Source: Escallonia rubra (Eukaryota; Streptophyta; Magnoliopsida; Escalloniales; Escalloniaceae). Taken from it: a DNA stretch of 64,000 nucleotides. The notes beneath the pieces were generated by a model that saw only the letters and a program-made list of their open reading frames with translations, did not search any database and was not told the origin of the DNA. The translations under genes and the position numbers were made by a program. Where the stretch lies: the NCBI GenBank assembly GCA_033065855.1, contig JAVXUO010001449.1:26386-90385 (forward strand), in the 5' to 3' direction. This document shows positions 1 to 13,593 of this stretch, one piece after another; the first letter of the stretch is position 1, and each line of letters begins with the position of its first letter.

Positions 1-289
1 TGATTTGGGGAGAATGTCGTGTGGCACTTGTGCGCTGCAACCTCCTCGTGCTCGAAGCTGCCGTCTATTAGCCATGAAAACATTATAGATGCAAATATAC
101 GTATAAGCATAACCAAAACTGGAATAGATAATGACCGAAAGCAAAATTGAAGTTAACCTTTAACTCAGCGACTACAAGAAACAAAATAAACGAACAAACA
201 AAGATATGATTCATTTAGAAGTTTTATTCAGAAATAGATAATACACAGAAATAAATAACACATGAAAAAAATCAATCACTACTCATAGA

Positions 290-3200
290 ATCACTCTCTG
301 CCTCTTCATTTTCATTTTCATCTTCCTTTGCCCCTTCCTCTGCCACTTCCTCCTCTTCCTTATCCTCATCCTCATCCTCATCCTCGTCCTCGTCTCCCTC
401 CTCCTCTTCCTCCTTCTTGTCATTTAAAAAGGTCTCAAGTCATCGCTTTTTAGCCCCACCATCTAGAGAAGTCTTAAATCTATGCCTTTTAATCCCTCAA
501 ATCTATAGCTTGCCCCCTTGGTTGTGCATTTTTTGGACCTTTTTGCTAGACGTTCCTCGACTATTTCTGCTTCAATGTCATTTCTGGCCCAAGTGATATC
601 ACCTATTAGATTTTCTGCATCTTGAACAACATGTGGCTTACTCTGGGAAAGGGGTGATAACTCTTCATGTTCATTGTCTTCCTTTTCCACGTCTTCACAA
701 AAGTCTCTTGGCCTTGTTCGAATAACCACACTCCAACCACTGTCCCTTGGATGATCCACGAAGAACAACTGCTCCACTTGAGAGGCTAACACAAAGGGTT
801 CATCTTTATAAATAAACCTCTTCGAGTTAACAAGTGTGAATCAATATGGATTTGTTTTGATCCCTATATTTGGATTCATAGTGTCGTACCATTTGCATTT
901 AAAAAGTACCACCTTTCCTGCTCCAAAATAATCTAGCTCAATTACATCTTCCAAAACACCAAAGTACTCTAATAAGTCTTCTGCAGGATTTCTATCTCTA
1001 GACGATGAATAACCACGTGTACTAGCGGAGACAAACACTCCATTATTTTGTGTTTTTCTTTTTCTGCTCGAGGCGTTCAGTGTGAAACCTATATCCATTT
1101 ATCAAATAGCCATTGCCTGTCTTCACAATATCATTTGGACCACGTGCAAGGGCAATTATTTCCTTTGAAACCCCAGCCCTCAAAGTTTTTACATGTTCAA
1201 TTGCAAATCAAGTAATAAGAAATTACTCAAATGAAAATTTAGAAAACTAATCTTGAATGCATAAAGAGAACTCACATGACCACTAAACCATTTGGCAAAC
1301 TCATTTTTTAAGCAGTTATCAACTTCCGTTGGCGTAGGTTTCTTTCTACGTCTTCCTAGCATCATTGTACACACACTTTGACATAGGCTGCAATGACATC
1401 GTATATTAACATATTATCCATATATTAAGCCAAAAATAAATATCTTAGCAATGTTTTGAGAAAACTGCTTACGTTCGATACTCTTCTAACTTATCACAAT
1501 TAAACAACACATTGCGATGTGCCGTTTCTATATCCTTCATATCTAGATGAGTCATAGAAGGGGTACCTAAAAATCTACCTTTGCACCGAAAAACATACAA
1601 ACTACCGGTCACTTCTTCAACATATCCATCCTCATTCCTTCCTAGTCGAGTCCATGTTGGATGAGAACCTTCTAAGTACATTGAGCAAAATCTTACACAC
1701 TCTTCCGCTAATAACCATTCTGCAATCGACCCTTCAGGGCGGCTCTTGCATCGAATATAGCCTTTTAGCTTAAACATGTATATATAATCATGTAATATAA
1801 AATTCATTAACCTCTAAGTGTCATCTAGTATCAAATAAAAAATAATGAAAAGCTTTTTACCTTTCAAATGGAAACATTTGGCGATACTGTACAGGTCCAG
1901 TGATCATTGCCTCCTCCGCAAGATGAACAGACAAATGGACCATTATGTCAAAGAAAACCTGTGGAAATATCATCTCAAGATGACAAAGTGTCAATACTAT
2001 CTTCCTATTAAGTCGTTCAAAGTCTTCTACTCGGTAATTTTTAGAACACAATTCTTTGAAGAATTGACATATGTCAACTATAGCAGAGCAAACATCCTCT
2101 GGCAGTACCCCTCTTATTGCTATCGGAAGAATTTGATGCATTAGGATATGACAATCATGACTCTTAAGACCTAAAATCTTGCCATCTTTTTCAAGTACGC
2201 AACGACTAATATTTGATGAGTAGCCATCACGAACCTTGACATTCTTCAACACATGGAGAAAATCCTTTTTCTCGTCCTTAGACATTGTGAAACGTGCAGC
2301 TGGCAAGTTATACTTGCCTACACTAACTTCAACTGGATGCAGTTCTTGTCGTATGTTCATATCTTGCATGTCTAAGCGAGCTTTAAGAGTATCCTTTGTC
2401 TTCCCTTTGATACCCAACAATGTCCCAAGCAAATTATCAATGTGCATTACGTCCAAATTAAGGGGTAAGATGAGAAAACTCAAATATAGAAACTAAAAAT
2501 AAAATACTTTTTTTCCTTCAGTTATGGTTGGGATCCTTAGGCACAGTAGCTTTACTAGCCTTTCCAAACGTAACATATGTCGCTTACCACTTCAAGCACA
2601 TCAAACCCCGAACGAATAGCCGGACGTTCTCTATACTCATATAGTCCGTTAATTTTTTTTTTTGTCGAGCCTATATACGTGATCTGGATCTAGAAAAGAT
2701 CGATGTGCCATATAACATTGCTTACCATGTAATCTACAAGATCGAGTATCTTCTTGACAAACTGGACATGCCAACTTGCCATTGGTGCTATAACCTGCCA
2801 ACATTGCATAAGGTGGGAAGTCACTAATAGTCCACATGAGCATTGCACGCATCTTGAAGTTAGTTTTGGTGAAGGCGTCATAAGTTTCAACACCATCGAA
2901 CAACGCCTTGAGCTCTTCAATTAACGGCCTAAGATACACGTCAATATCATTATAGGGGAAGTTAGACCAGGTATTAGCAAAGGCATAATGAAAAATCGTT
3001 GTTGCATACACATTCTCAGAGGCAAGTTATAAATAACCACAGTAACTGGCCATATGCTATGACTTGCTACGTGGCGAAAATGATCCATACCATCAGTTGA
3101 TAGCCCGAGTCTTGTATTATGAGGGTCTGAAGCAAAGTCTGGATTTAAGAGATCAAAGTGTTTCCAAGCTTCCGAGTCAGTAGGATGGCGTTGTCCTTCG

Positions 3201-4080
3201 TCTTTTTGACATTTTTTTTATCATGCCATATCATTAATTCAGCCCTCTTTGGTGACATATATAGCCTTTGCAGTCTAGGTATCAAAGGAAAATGACGCAA
3301 TTGCTTCACAGCTACTTTTTTTTCCTTCTTTACAAGTTCCAGATTCTCCTTCCTTTTCCCCCTCCCTTTGAACCATCCTCCACCTTGATTTCTTGCACAC
3401 CCTGCACGAATTCAATGTGCTATCTTCCTTCCAATACAACATACAATCATTGGGACAAGCGTCAATCTTATCGTAGCTGAATCCCAAGTCACCAATCATC
3501 TTTTTTGTTTCATAAAAGTTGGCAGGCAACATCTCACCGTTAGGAAGTATTTCTTTTAACTTACCAAGTCGCAAATCAAAAGACTTGTCTGTCCATTTAC
3601 TGGTGCATTTTAGATTAAATAACCACACAATAAATGATAGCTTTGTCTCAGTCTTGCACCCCGAATATAATGGTCGATCTGCATCGCTCATGTATTTATA
3701 AAAGTTTGCAACTTTAACAAAAGGGTCCTCTGATCGGCTGGTGAAGATGTCATTTACCATTTCATGCATAGCTCCACCACCACCAATGTTGAGCTCTACA
3801 TCGTTTCCCATGTGATTTGAACGAGAAGAGGAGCCTTCCCCATGAACTGTCCACACTGTATAATTGCTCATAAATCCCTTATTATCAAATGTTCTTGCAC
3901 AATTTCATGTGTGCGGAACATGCTATTAACGCAATCTCTACACGGACACAAAATCTCTTTAAAGATTGTTGCCGTATTTGCAAATGCAAAATCCAGAAAC
4001 ATGTCGACTCCAACACAATAAGTATCAGTTTCCCTAGAGTGCGTCATCCATTTCTTGTCCATATTATCTCTCTTGTATAA
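290..4080 (-). pseudogene. CACTA TNP2-type transposase remnant
   Basis: Reading down the minus strand, the pieces follow the order of a CACTA transposase. A transposase-associated domain lies at about 3890-4080 (MDKKWMTHSR, then CPCRDCVN). The TNP2 core is at 3275-3830 (ACPNDCMLYWKED) and 2649-3260 (MLAGYSTNGKLACPVCQ). DUF4218 is at 1857-2440 and 1469-1790 (HDCHILMHQILPIAIRG; RPEGSIAEW). DUF4216 is at 841-1098 and 463-792 (EQLFFVDHP). An Asp/Glu-rich tail reads through 290-430. Between about 3010 and 3275 the conserved sequence jumps reading frames at least twice, and several introns are expected, so the gene is judged decayed. Such proteins excise and insert CACTA elements by recognising the termini and subterminal repeats. 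Confidence 0.85.
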
Positions 4081-4280
4081 AGAAAGACAAAGCAGAAACA
4101 CAAACAACAATAAGAGAAAGGTAAATCCAAAGATATCATGATGTAGCAACTAGGAGCAAGTGCTTTAGCGGATCCGCTAAAACACTTGCTCCTAGGGAAA
4201 CTGATACTTATTGTGCTGGAGTAAATATAGGGGCATGTTTCCACATATCTCCAACTAGGAGCAAGTGCTTTAGCGGAGAC
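3988..4280. repeat. Fold-back structure at the 5' end of the TNP2 gene
   Basis: Arms at 4150-4170 and 4175-4195 are inverted copies with one mismatch, centred on GATC (CTAGGAGCAAGTG arm). The same arm recurs at 4255-4276. In addition 4195-4240 is an inverted copy of about 3990-4040 (ACAATAAGTATCAGTTTCCC). The region is therefore two overlapping inverted duplications around the start of the transposase coding sequence. Confidence 0.75.
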
Positions 4281-4329
4281 AAGCTTGCACAAACATACGG
4301 AACAAAGGGCATTGCCTTCATCAAACATC

Positions 4330-6280
4330 CACCAGCTTTCTAAGCTTAAGTTACCCTAAATTAAGCATTATATGCTTGCTTATCATTACATTGTTCATAA
4401 TCATGTAATTCTTGTCGAAAGTACATGTCCACCATGAACAAGGTAATCTGCTTTATTTTTGGATGCTAATGCTCTTCCATATGCAGTGTAATAAATTTCG
4501 GATTCTGATTTTAGCCGTTAATTCAGCTTCGTTCCTTGCTTTATTTTAATTTATTACAACAATATCCTAATCAAGGCATATGAACCTAGAAGAATTTCTA
4601 GTTCCATTGTCTTCCCTTCGCCAGATTACAACACTTCAGCGCACTATGGGACAGTGTACGCTTCACCCACATACATTTTGCACAGACTTCACCACACTAA
4701 GGACAGTGTAGGCTTCACCTATATACATTTTGCATACACTACACACACACACACTCACACTTCACCACAACGAATGAATTTAAAGCTCAGGCATGCCCAC
4801 AACACATTTTTCTAAGCCAACAACATGGGTAGGACATAAGTGCAATCATTTCCACTAGGAATTGCGCATGAAATTTTTCAGTATCGTGGTCATGCAATCT
4901 ATTCATAGTTATTCTAAAAATTAAGTATATGTAGGCTTTAGGATAATTCTTTTTAGTAGCTATTTTTTCTGCAATAGAAGTTTCAACCATTTTAGATGAG
5001 CAAAGGCAAGATAATTAGGTAATGGGCTACCTTGAGATGTTGTCGGTTTCATTCTGAAGTAACCTTAACTCACAAGTCTGGCTTCTTTTCACTGAAGTAC
5101 CCTTAACTCACAAGTTTTATTCTTAAGTACCCCATCAACTAATTATACACATATACGCGAGAGATCTGTATTTTAGACCTTCAGCTGTTTCTTCCCTTTC
5201 ATTTTCTAGATTTCTTTTTCCTGTATTTCTTTCTTTATTTTGTTTCTTTTTCTTTGGGTGGGGGGACATGGAGGTTGAGGAGACATAAGAATTGAGACCT
5301 TCCCACACTCTCAATGTCAATGCCAGTAAAAACCTATACAAAGTGGCTTTGGCTTTCTTAATATGGTTTGGAAACTTAGTGACTGCCCCACAATTTCTTT
5401 CATAATTTATATAGGAGGTTTTGAAAAACGTGTCTAGCCAAGATCACAAACACAAGAATACAAATGATGCTAGATAATTTAAGGAAAAAAAAAAACAACA
5501 GAAAAGTAACAGGAAATAGAACAGAGAAATAAAAAAAATGGGGACAAAAGAACTCTACCATCTAATATTTGGAGAAAATTTACTAATTGTGTCTGCCTAA
5601 GTCTCAAAAATCAACTCAAGAGAGACTTGTCTGAACAACTGCAAGTCATGCTACACAACTATTGTCTTTCTTGTCCGATTTATTCCTACTATCAACATTT
5701 TCAACAGATTGCACTGAGCATGTCACTGAAAACTTGATGAATGATGCTTTTCTGTCCTTTTGAGGATAAACCAGATGCAATACCTTCGCATATGGCAAAG
5801 AGATATTAGTTTCCACGGGCAAGACAAGGAAATGAAAGGATAAAGAAATCGGTCTTCTTGATAGCTAATATATATAAGAATATAACTGATCAAATAAAAA
5901 TATGTCTAGAGATACTAAATGATCTGTATGTAAGATACTCTACTTAAAAAAACTTCATATTATGCAACACTCTCATCCTTATGACACTCAACAGCTCTGA
6001 TGCAACTGATGTTTTTCTGCCATGAAGGAACACCACGTTATTAGACCTTGCACTCAATGCAATCTCCACTTCTGTTAAATTGGAATACATCCAAAATCTT
6101 TCTGACTACATTCATCAGAATCTCTATATTTATAAGGAATACACCTGATAATGATTTTCCCCGTTAAATTGGAATGGAACAGATGGGACTCGTTAATTCA
6201 ATAGTAAGAAACATCAGACTATATTAATGAGTGATGGCAAAAACAAACCCCAAAATATTCAGTCGAACGGGAATGAATTC
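4330..6280. other. Non-coding stretch, internal CACTA sequence or older DNA
   Basis: No recognisable coding region. There is a diverged direct repeat of about 50 bp at 4642-4740 (GGACAGTGTA...CTTCACC), and short repeats of CCTTAACTCACAAG at 5062-5120. The base composition is AT-rich. Confidence 0.4.
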
Positions 6281-6352
6281 AATTCCGCCAAATCAAAATT
6301 TAGGAGAATTTACTTCTCTTTCAATTGAAGAGAAGGCACCGGGTGCCCTCCT

Positions 6353-6353
6353 N
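6353..6353. other. Single ambiguous base (N)
   Basis: The only N in the window, directly after a small palindrome (GGCACCGGGTGCC). It may mark an unresolved base or an assembly join. Confidence 0.95.
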
Positions 6354-6919
6354 ATTTTCACAAGAAGATAAGCTATCACAAAGAATGAGATCGATAAACA
6401 AGTTTGGGAAGTAACCTGATAGCGTTGTGTCTGATTGTGTTTGCATCCGGTGATTCCACGAGCTGCTACCGTTTGCGTCTGATGTGTGCGTACACGTCTG
6501 GGTTGTGTGTATGTGCGTCTGATGTGTAAGTGTTTGAGAGAGAAGGAGAATTGAGCTGAGAGTCGAATTCGGGAAGGTAACCAGCTGATTACGTGAGATC
6601 GTGGGATCTCGGAAAACAAGGGGGTTCTAAGCGGTACATCCGCCGCCTAAAACTTACTTAGCCGCTTGTATTGGGTTTTATTTGGCGCTAACAATTTCGT
6701 GGGCTTTTGGAGCGTAAAGTTTTCAGCCGCGATCAAGCTGCGAGGAAATTTTTAATGACCTGTGGCAGCGGTTAAGCGTAGCCGCTGCGGTATAGCCTCT
6801 ATACCAGCGGCACTTATGGCTGCTGCTATAAACCGTTGCTATATATAATATATGCCAGCGGTTTTTCTGGCCGCTATTATAGACCGCTGCTATAGAGCCT
6901 TTTTCTTGTAGCATGTGTG

Positions 6920-9285
6920 AAGATTTGTGGAGATGTGTGTGTTGTAAAGTGAAGATGTATGGGGTTGGAAAAGGAGAAAGTGGGTGAAAAATGTCTATGA
7001 TTTAGAGGTCTTGAGGAAGAAGAAAATAAAAAGTGTTGGCTACCCAGCGTTTACCGTGGGCACGATAACTGGTTGTGGTTCCGGAGGATCCAGCTACAGG
7101 AGAACCACGAACATAGAATGTCTATTATTTCCTACAGTCTAGATTTTGATTTTTTAAAAGCCATTTCCGCTCTAATTTTGGCTAAGTACAAAACAGTAAC
7201 TCCTATTATTTTTGCAAGATCTATGATGTATAATTTTATTGGATTTTTTTGTGTCCATGAAGAGTGTGAAATGATTTTAACTAAAAATAGGGTTCTTGAT
7301 TTGTTTTAAAAAGTAAGAACCTAGATTATTTTCCCTGAAAATTTCAGTCACCTTTTACCTTTGAAATGTTTAACTGTCTAAAGTTTCAAGACTTTTCAGT
7401 ATCATTTATTATGTGTAGTGGCTTTGGTCGCCTTCTGTGCCGTTAAGAACTGGATGGAGTTTTTAGAATAAAAGAACGTCTTTCTTAACATTTTTGGGAG
7501 TTATTTCAACTTGATACTTTTATAGAAAATTTTGAATTATGTTGATATTTTTGTGGTGCGATGGTTGACATGGGTTTTTTTTTTTTTTTTTTTTAATTTT
7601 ACATACTTCAGGGGATATTTTCGTAACTTTTCATTGCCGGTGAGGAATTTACTAGTATTATGCGCAATTATCTTATGCTTGTATAGGTTTTGCATTATGC
7701 ATGCATTTGCTTATTTTTGACAAGGATTATCGTGTGAGTGTTATGGCTGTGAGTGTGTGCAATGTTGTTGGTTTGTGTGCGTCTTCGTAAGAGAAAGTGA
7801 CATAGAGAAAGAAAGGGGATGTGTATTGGTACAGGTTTTCGAGACGGTAGGGTGTTAGTCGTTGTCTTGTAGAGTCTAAAAGAATGGGTCAAAGAGTTAG
7901 AAAAGCCGGATGAGTCGGACGCATACGGAGAGAAGGAGAATGAAATAAATCAAGGATTTTAGGATTTACTCTAAGTGAGTTTTGGAATAAATGGAGACAG
8001 TCGTGTATATTATTGGCTCGTTTAAGAGGAGCTTGGAATGGATTGGGCGGTTCGTTTGGTCAGATGTAGCAAGCAATCATCGCACATGATTCTGATATCG
8101 AGGAAATGTGTGGCATTATGTAAGTGACCTTTCCATCTATCTAGTGTACATACAAAGTATATGTTTTCTATTTTTGAGAAATCTTTATTTGTCATAAATG
8201 AACCACTTGTAGTTAGCTTATTTCGAGAGCTGGGATGAGAACAATTTAGAAAGTTAATACCGAGTTTACAACATCACAACATAGATCGTATCCTGATAAA
8301 TGATTTGCCATGTTTAGGTTAATTCAAAGGTTTATGGTTGAGGTTGATTAACTTAACATAGCTTCGGACAGGAATAAGGAATTTTCTATCCAAACCAATT
8401 CCTTATAATTGATTTCATGTTTCATTCTGATTTGTTATCATTTTCATTTGGACTCTGTTATGTTGATATAAGTGTGCATTATTGCCTTCAAAACTTGTTT
8501 TGAGCCTTAAGCGTTCATTAAAATTATTGTCGATGCTCATAAATTGTTACTCAACGAGCATCAATTTACTCATCGAATTAGTGATTCTTGTAGTCAGTAT
8601 ATTGACATGAGTTAGTGTATTGAGGAATTATAAGGATAGTGTGTATTGAGGGTGATATAAGGATGATTCGTTATTGCGGGAAACACTAATACCTTAATGC
8701 TCTAGCTAGTGTACGTATGCATATGTAGTTATCAGTGTTATTGAGCATCACCTTTGTGGCTTTGCTATGTGTTTCCTTGGACTACTTGTGTAGCTTTGCA
8801 AATTTACTCATATTCAATATCTGCATCATTTACAGTGTATTCGAAATTGTTCCATTGATATCCGATTTAAGGGAGAGATTTGAATCTCTTTCCATATTGT
8901 CATTGAAATAAAATATGTAAATAATTTGTATCCTTCTTTTGAAATATGAGCGACCTTACTGAGTTCTCAAAAGCGCGTCCCTTTTTTCTGTTCCCTTCTG
9001 CATGTAATAAGCAACAATAGATTACATTAGGTATGAATTAGAGCAGAGTTAGGGAAAGAGAATTTAAGTTTTAGTCTTGGTCATTAGAACCCTTGCATGG
9101 CTCAGTATTGTTATTTAAAATTGTTGACTTAGACTTGATATTTCAATTATGACAATACATTAAGATATAATCTTATTTGATGATTTAGTTGCTCTCACTG
9201 GTTGGTGGTACTATATTGGTTGAGTTTGAGGGTATTATTGTCTTAGTGTAAATGATCGAGTGAATGTTAACATTTTGAAAATTCT
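6920..9285. other. Intergenic, no gene recognised
   Basis: AT-rich DNA between the CACTA terminus and the truncated copia element. It holds an 18-20 bp T run near 7576 and scattered short open frames without recognisable domains. I see no RNA gene or transposon terminus. Confidence 0.5.
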
Positions 9286-9294
9286 TGAATGTTA

Positions 9295-10990
9295 CACCTT
9301 TAAGGAAAGCAGTTTTTGCGTCCATCTAAAACAAAGACCAATTGCAAGTAGCAGCAAATCCAATGAGAGCTTGAACTTATGTAAGATGGGCTACATGAGC
9401 AAGGATCTCTTATGATCAATACCATACTCCTGTGTATACCCTACGCTACAAGTCAAGCTTTGTGACGTCCAATGCAGCCATTTGTATGTGTCTTGATCTT
9501 TTACATCCACTTGCAACCTGCAACAGTTTACCTGGAAGCAGATCAGCTGAATCCCAAATGTTAGTCTTAGTGAGTGCATCTAATTTTATAATTCATAGCC
9601 TTCTGCCATAAAGGGTCTTTAGAAGCTTCTCTAAAGGTAGTAAGTCCATGACGAGTCAAAACAAGAACAGATCGATCATAATCTCTTAAGAAATATATGG
9701 TTGAATTAACCATTATGAAGATGTATGAACTTGAGGGGCAAGTGGTGGAGATGGCGAAACAGAGCCGGACACCTATGTCGAAGAAGAGTCGAGACCAGGA
9801 GCAAGTGGATCAATAGGATCATCAGAAGCTATTGCAGGTGACGGTGTTGAAGTTGCAAAGAACAAGTCAATGTAGGATGCTGGAGTTTCAATTGAGGATG
9901 TGTGACTGAGAGTATCAAGAGAGGACACCTGAATGAAAAACTTATTTTCCTACAAGACAATGTGACAAGATACTTGTATTCACCGAGATTTATGATCATA
10001 ACATCAATTTATCTCTTATGTTTAATGCCACAACCTAGAAAATAATTCAAGCGAGCACTAATATCTAGCATGTTTCGCTCATAGAGAGGAAGTTGAACAA
10101 AGCTTACAAAACCCAAGACTTTTAGACGACTAAAATTTAGGTGGACACTTGAAAACACTCATATGGAGACATTCTCCTAACAAACAGAAGGAGTGCGGTT
10201 GATAGTATAGATTGCAGTAAATATTGATGCGCCCAGAAGGACTTGGGAAGAGAAGTAGAGTGCAACAGCGTGTTTGTTATCTCATCAATGCATCTGTGTT
10301 TACGTTCAGCTCTACCATTTTTTCAAGACGTGCAAGGAAAAGAATATTGAGCAATTGTTCCCTCTGGAGCAAATAAATTTAAGAAATGTGTGGAGATATA
10401 TTCGATTGGGTTATCCAAACGAAAAATTTAAGTGTGAACCAGTTTTGGAAAATTAGAATAAACAGCCAAAAGTTCAAAACGATTTTTTAAAATGTGAATC
10501 CATGTAAATCGAGAGTAAATCATCAATGAAAGTTACATAATAACGAGATTCGCCCTTAGTAGGAAGTATAGAGGGACCCCATACATCCGAATGAACTAAA
10601 TCAAAGATGTTACTAGCTCTTGAATCACTATTATCGAAAGGTGACTTCGACTTCTTAACAATTTGACAAGGTTAACAATAAAAATTAGACACATAAATCA
10701 ACCCAAACTGTCCACTGAAAACAAAAGGACGAAGCTTAGATATGACCTAAGCAAGAGTGCCAAAGTTGGGTAGCTTTGGAAGCAATAACAATCGATGTGG
10801 ATGGCAGATGGAGATGATCAAGCACATGATCCACTTTATGCTTGTCCCAGCTACCTTTCCGATATGGACGTCCTCTATATATAATGCAACCTGCAGAAGG
10901 GTTATGGTTAATGGTGCAGCTATGATTTATAATTAGACCCAAAGATATAAGATCATGAGCCAATGAAGGAATAAGAAAGCATGAGATAAA
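9295..10990 (-). pseudogene. Copia pol remnant: GAG-pre-integrase, integrase, RT start
   Basis: GAG-pre-integrase is at 10736-10963, ending with LWHSCLGHI, close to the family LWHxRLGH. Integrase follows at about 10160-10700: one frame reads FDLVHSDVWGPS then YYVTFIDD, and the part after it (NGRAERKHR; AHQYLL) has internal stops. The linker region at 9600-9990 resembles the Pro/Ser-rich spacer before copia RT. RT begins near 9590 with GYTQEYGID and ends near 9295 after MDAKTAFLKG, so the palm and RNase H are missing. The element cannot encode its own enzymes. Confidence 0.85.
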
Positions 10991-12329
10991 GATAGTGAAG
11001 GTGTGGCTAAATTATTTTATTGGTGGCGTGTATGGCAATACCATCAGCAGTAAGAGGTATTGAACAAACACTACAAGAAAATCAGGATTGTGCGACGGAC
11101 TTTTAGCGACGGAAGTAATTCCGTCGCTAAAACGTCTTTCAGCGACGGATAAACCCGTTTGTAAAATGTCCGTCGTTAAAACATTATAAGCGACAGAAAG
11201 TTACCGTCGCTAAAAAGTCCGTCGTTAAATATATCTTTTGTCGACGGGCTTTTAGTGACGGTGTCATTCCGTCGCTAAAAGTCCTTACATAAAACACCTG
11301 CGTCTTTTTTTCACTCTCCCCGTTTCTCTCTGTCTCTCACTCTCACCCACTCACCGGCGATATTGGCGTTCTCCCTCTCCGACGACCCACCTCTGGCGAC
11401 ATCACCGCCCCCCTCCCCCGATGTCATGCTCCTCCATATCCGTGTGCCACCAACGCTTCGCCACCAATTCCCTCCACTGCCGCGCCACCAAGGCCCTTCA
11501 TTGCTGCCGCGCCACCAACACTTCCACCGCCGCACCACCTCTCTGTATGTCCATTTGCCCTAATTTGCTTTAATGCATGTTTAAGCGCCATTTGCCCTAA
11601 TTTTCTTCAGTTCTGATTTATGTCAATTTGCCCTAATTGGAACTTGCCCTAATTTGTTTATGGAATTATGATATGTTTCTTATAATTTTAATTATTTTTA
11701 ATTGCAATTGATTTTGTAACTAATGGAATTATGTTGTTTAATTGCTGATGGAATTGAGGGAAAAGGGGTGTGTATTCAGTGTTTGTGTGTGTATTTTAGG
11801 AGTGTACAGGGTGTGTGTTTAAGTGAGTGTGTGTGGCAGTAGCAGCAGTGGTGTTGTGTGTGGTGTGTAATGTGCTGCAGCAGTGGTTTTGGCATGTGTT
11901 TTAAGGGCTGCAGCACCGGGGGGGGGGGGGGGGATGGGGGCTTATGGTGTGTGTTTTACAGGCTGCAATAAGGGCCGGAGGTGTATGTCTTAGGGACTGC
12001 AACAGGTGTGTATGGGTGTACAAACAGTGTGCATGAGTGTGTATTTGTGCAGCTGTTTTGAGTGTATGTGGGTGTAATGAGTGCTTGTCTGTGTGAGTTT
12101 AGTGAGTGAGTGAATGGAGGGAAATGGGTGTAGCTTATGACGTGCCGGGTGTGATTGCTGTGAGGTATGGAGTGGAAACAAATTCTATACCTCATTGACA
12201 ATAACATCGACCTTAATGGGGGAAAATAGACTCACCACGAGAACAAAAGTAAGTCACTATCTTATAGTGAATATGAAACCGACCCCAAACCTAGAATCCA
12301 CAGATGCGTTTCACTATTTTTCAAGCACA

Positions 12330-12545
12330 TGGAAGAGCGAGCACCTCTGAAGCACGGACACCCCTCCTAGGGGGGGTTTGGTGTCCTAAACAGACAGACA
12401 CCCCGACACCCTCCGGACACCGCCCGACACGGGTCCGACACCGCCAATCGGTGTACGATTTTTTAATTTTATTTTTCGACACTGTGTCGGACACTTCATC
12501 GAGGAGTGTCGGACACGGTGATGTGCAGTGTCCGACCGTTTGGGG
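12330..12545. repeat. GTGTCGGACAC inverted-repeat block
   Basis: Short motifs such as GTGTCGGACAC, GGACACC and CCGACAC recur in both orientations, so the block can fold on itself. It lies inside the CACTA element upstream of the B3 gene. I see no convincing coding potential. Confidence 0.6.
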
Positions 12546-12773
12546 CAACTTTGGAATTTTTGGAACTAATTTCGGGGGTCAATCGGTATTAAATGTAAGA
12601 AGTGGGGGTTTTTTTTAAGAGAAAGAGAGTGTTCCCTAAATCCCTAATCTGAAAAAACAAACATTTGCGAATCTCACCTTACGGCCGAGAGCTTGGAAGC
12701 ACCTCACGGAAGCCATTATCGACTTGTAGCTGTCGCCGGAACTGTTCGCGACCATTCTGAAGCCGAAGCTGAC

Positions 12774-12797
12774 GATTCCAGGTGTACACCTGGAATC
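12774..12797. repeat. Perfect 24-bp palindrome
   Basis: The half-site GATTCCAGGTGT is followed directly by its exact complement. It lies within the CACTA element about 800 bp upstream of the B3 coding start. Confidence 0.9.
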
Positions 12798-13593
12798 ACA
12801 AGGGATTCCAAAGCTTTTACACAAGCCGACGATTCCAGCCGAAGCCGATGATTCCAAAGCCTTTACCCGTTGGAGCATAGCACTAGTTTATGGGGGGGGG
12901 GATAGAGGGTTTAATTTTATGGACATATTATTCGCGCGACACCACCCACTTGATAGATCACAACAAATCCTAACTATATACTACACCACAACGGCCATAG
13001 CTAAGCTCCTTAGTGTCAGCACAAGGCAGGATTGGTCTTCACTCTTCACGCTCTCCAAGGGAATAACAAACCAGAACAATTAAAAGAGTTTTAGCGACAA
13101 AGCTTTGTTACTACTTTTGCTTTTGTCGCAACACTAACAAGACAAGCCACTAATCATTTGCACCAACATATTTTTTTCCATTCACAAGGATTCGAGCAGT
13201 ATTTTTTTCATTATGAATATCAAATTAGCTGTAACTACCCCAAGTTAGCCCTAATTAGCAAATCTTTGAACTTTGGTGGTTTTTTTTTGTCTTCGTTGAG
13301 ATCCAGTGATTGGATTTGCACTAGGTTAGGTTTCATTCAGTGATTGGTTTGAGATTTGTGGGGTGTTATTTGTAATATGTGAGTGACGTTCAACAGTATA
13401 GGTGGCTATTTGGGTGGTGAAATGATGATGTGCGTAGTTGAGATTTTTGTGGTAGTCATTTTAGCTACAACTCACTGTGGATCTATTTTTTTAGCATCAC
13501 TTTAACATAATTTGATAGATTTAATTCAGCTATGAAATTGATGCTCGTCGATTGAATAATCATCGATTGGTTTTTCATGTTAAAGTAGGTTAA

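Larger units (their letters stand above)
1..6913 (-). mobile_element. CACTA (En/Spm) element, left end outside the window
   Basis: A minus-strand TNP2-type transposase gene fills the left 4.1 kb. The probable 5' end of the element is at about 6913, where the plus strand reads CTTTTTCTTGTAG, the complement of the usual CACTACAAGAAA terminus, but is followed by CA instead of TG. Just inside it (6620-6905) the motif AGCGGC/GCCGCT recurs many times in both orientations, as expected of CACTA subterminal repeats. No 3' end or target duplication is visible because the element runs off the window. That the terminus and the transposase belong to one element is inference. Confidence 0.6.

Noticed and set aside
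11363..11563. Pro/His-rich frame near the left end of the CACTA element
   Set aside because: Low-complexity leader-like sequence; a minus-strand frame of similar length overlaps it and neither has a domain.
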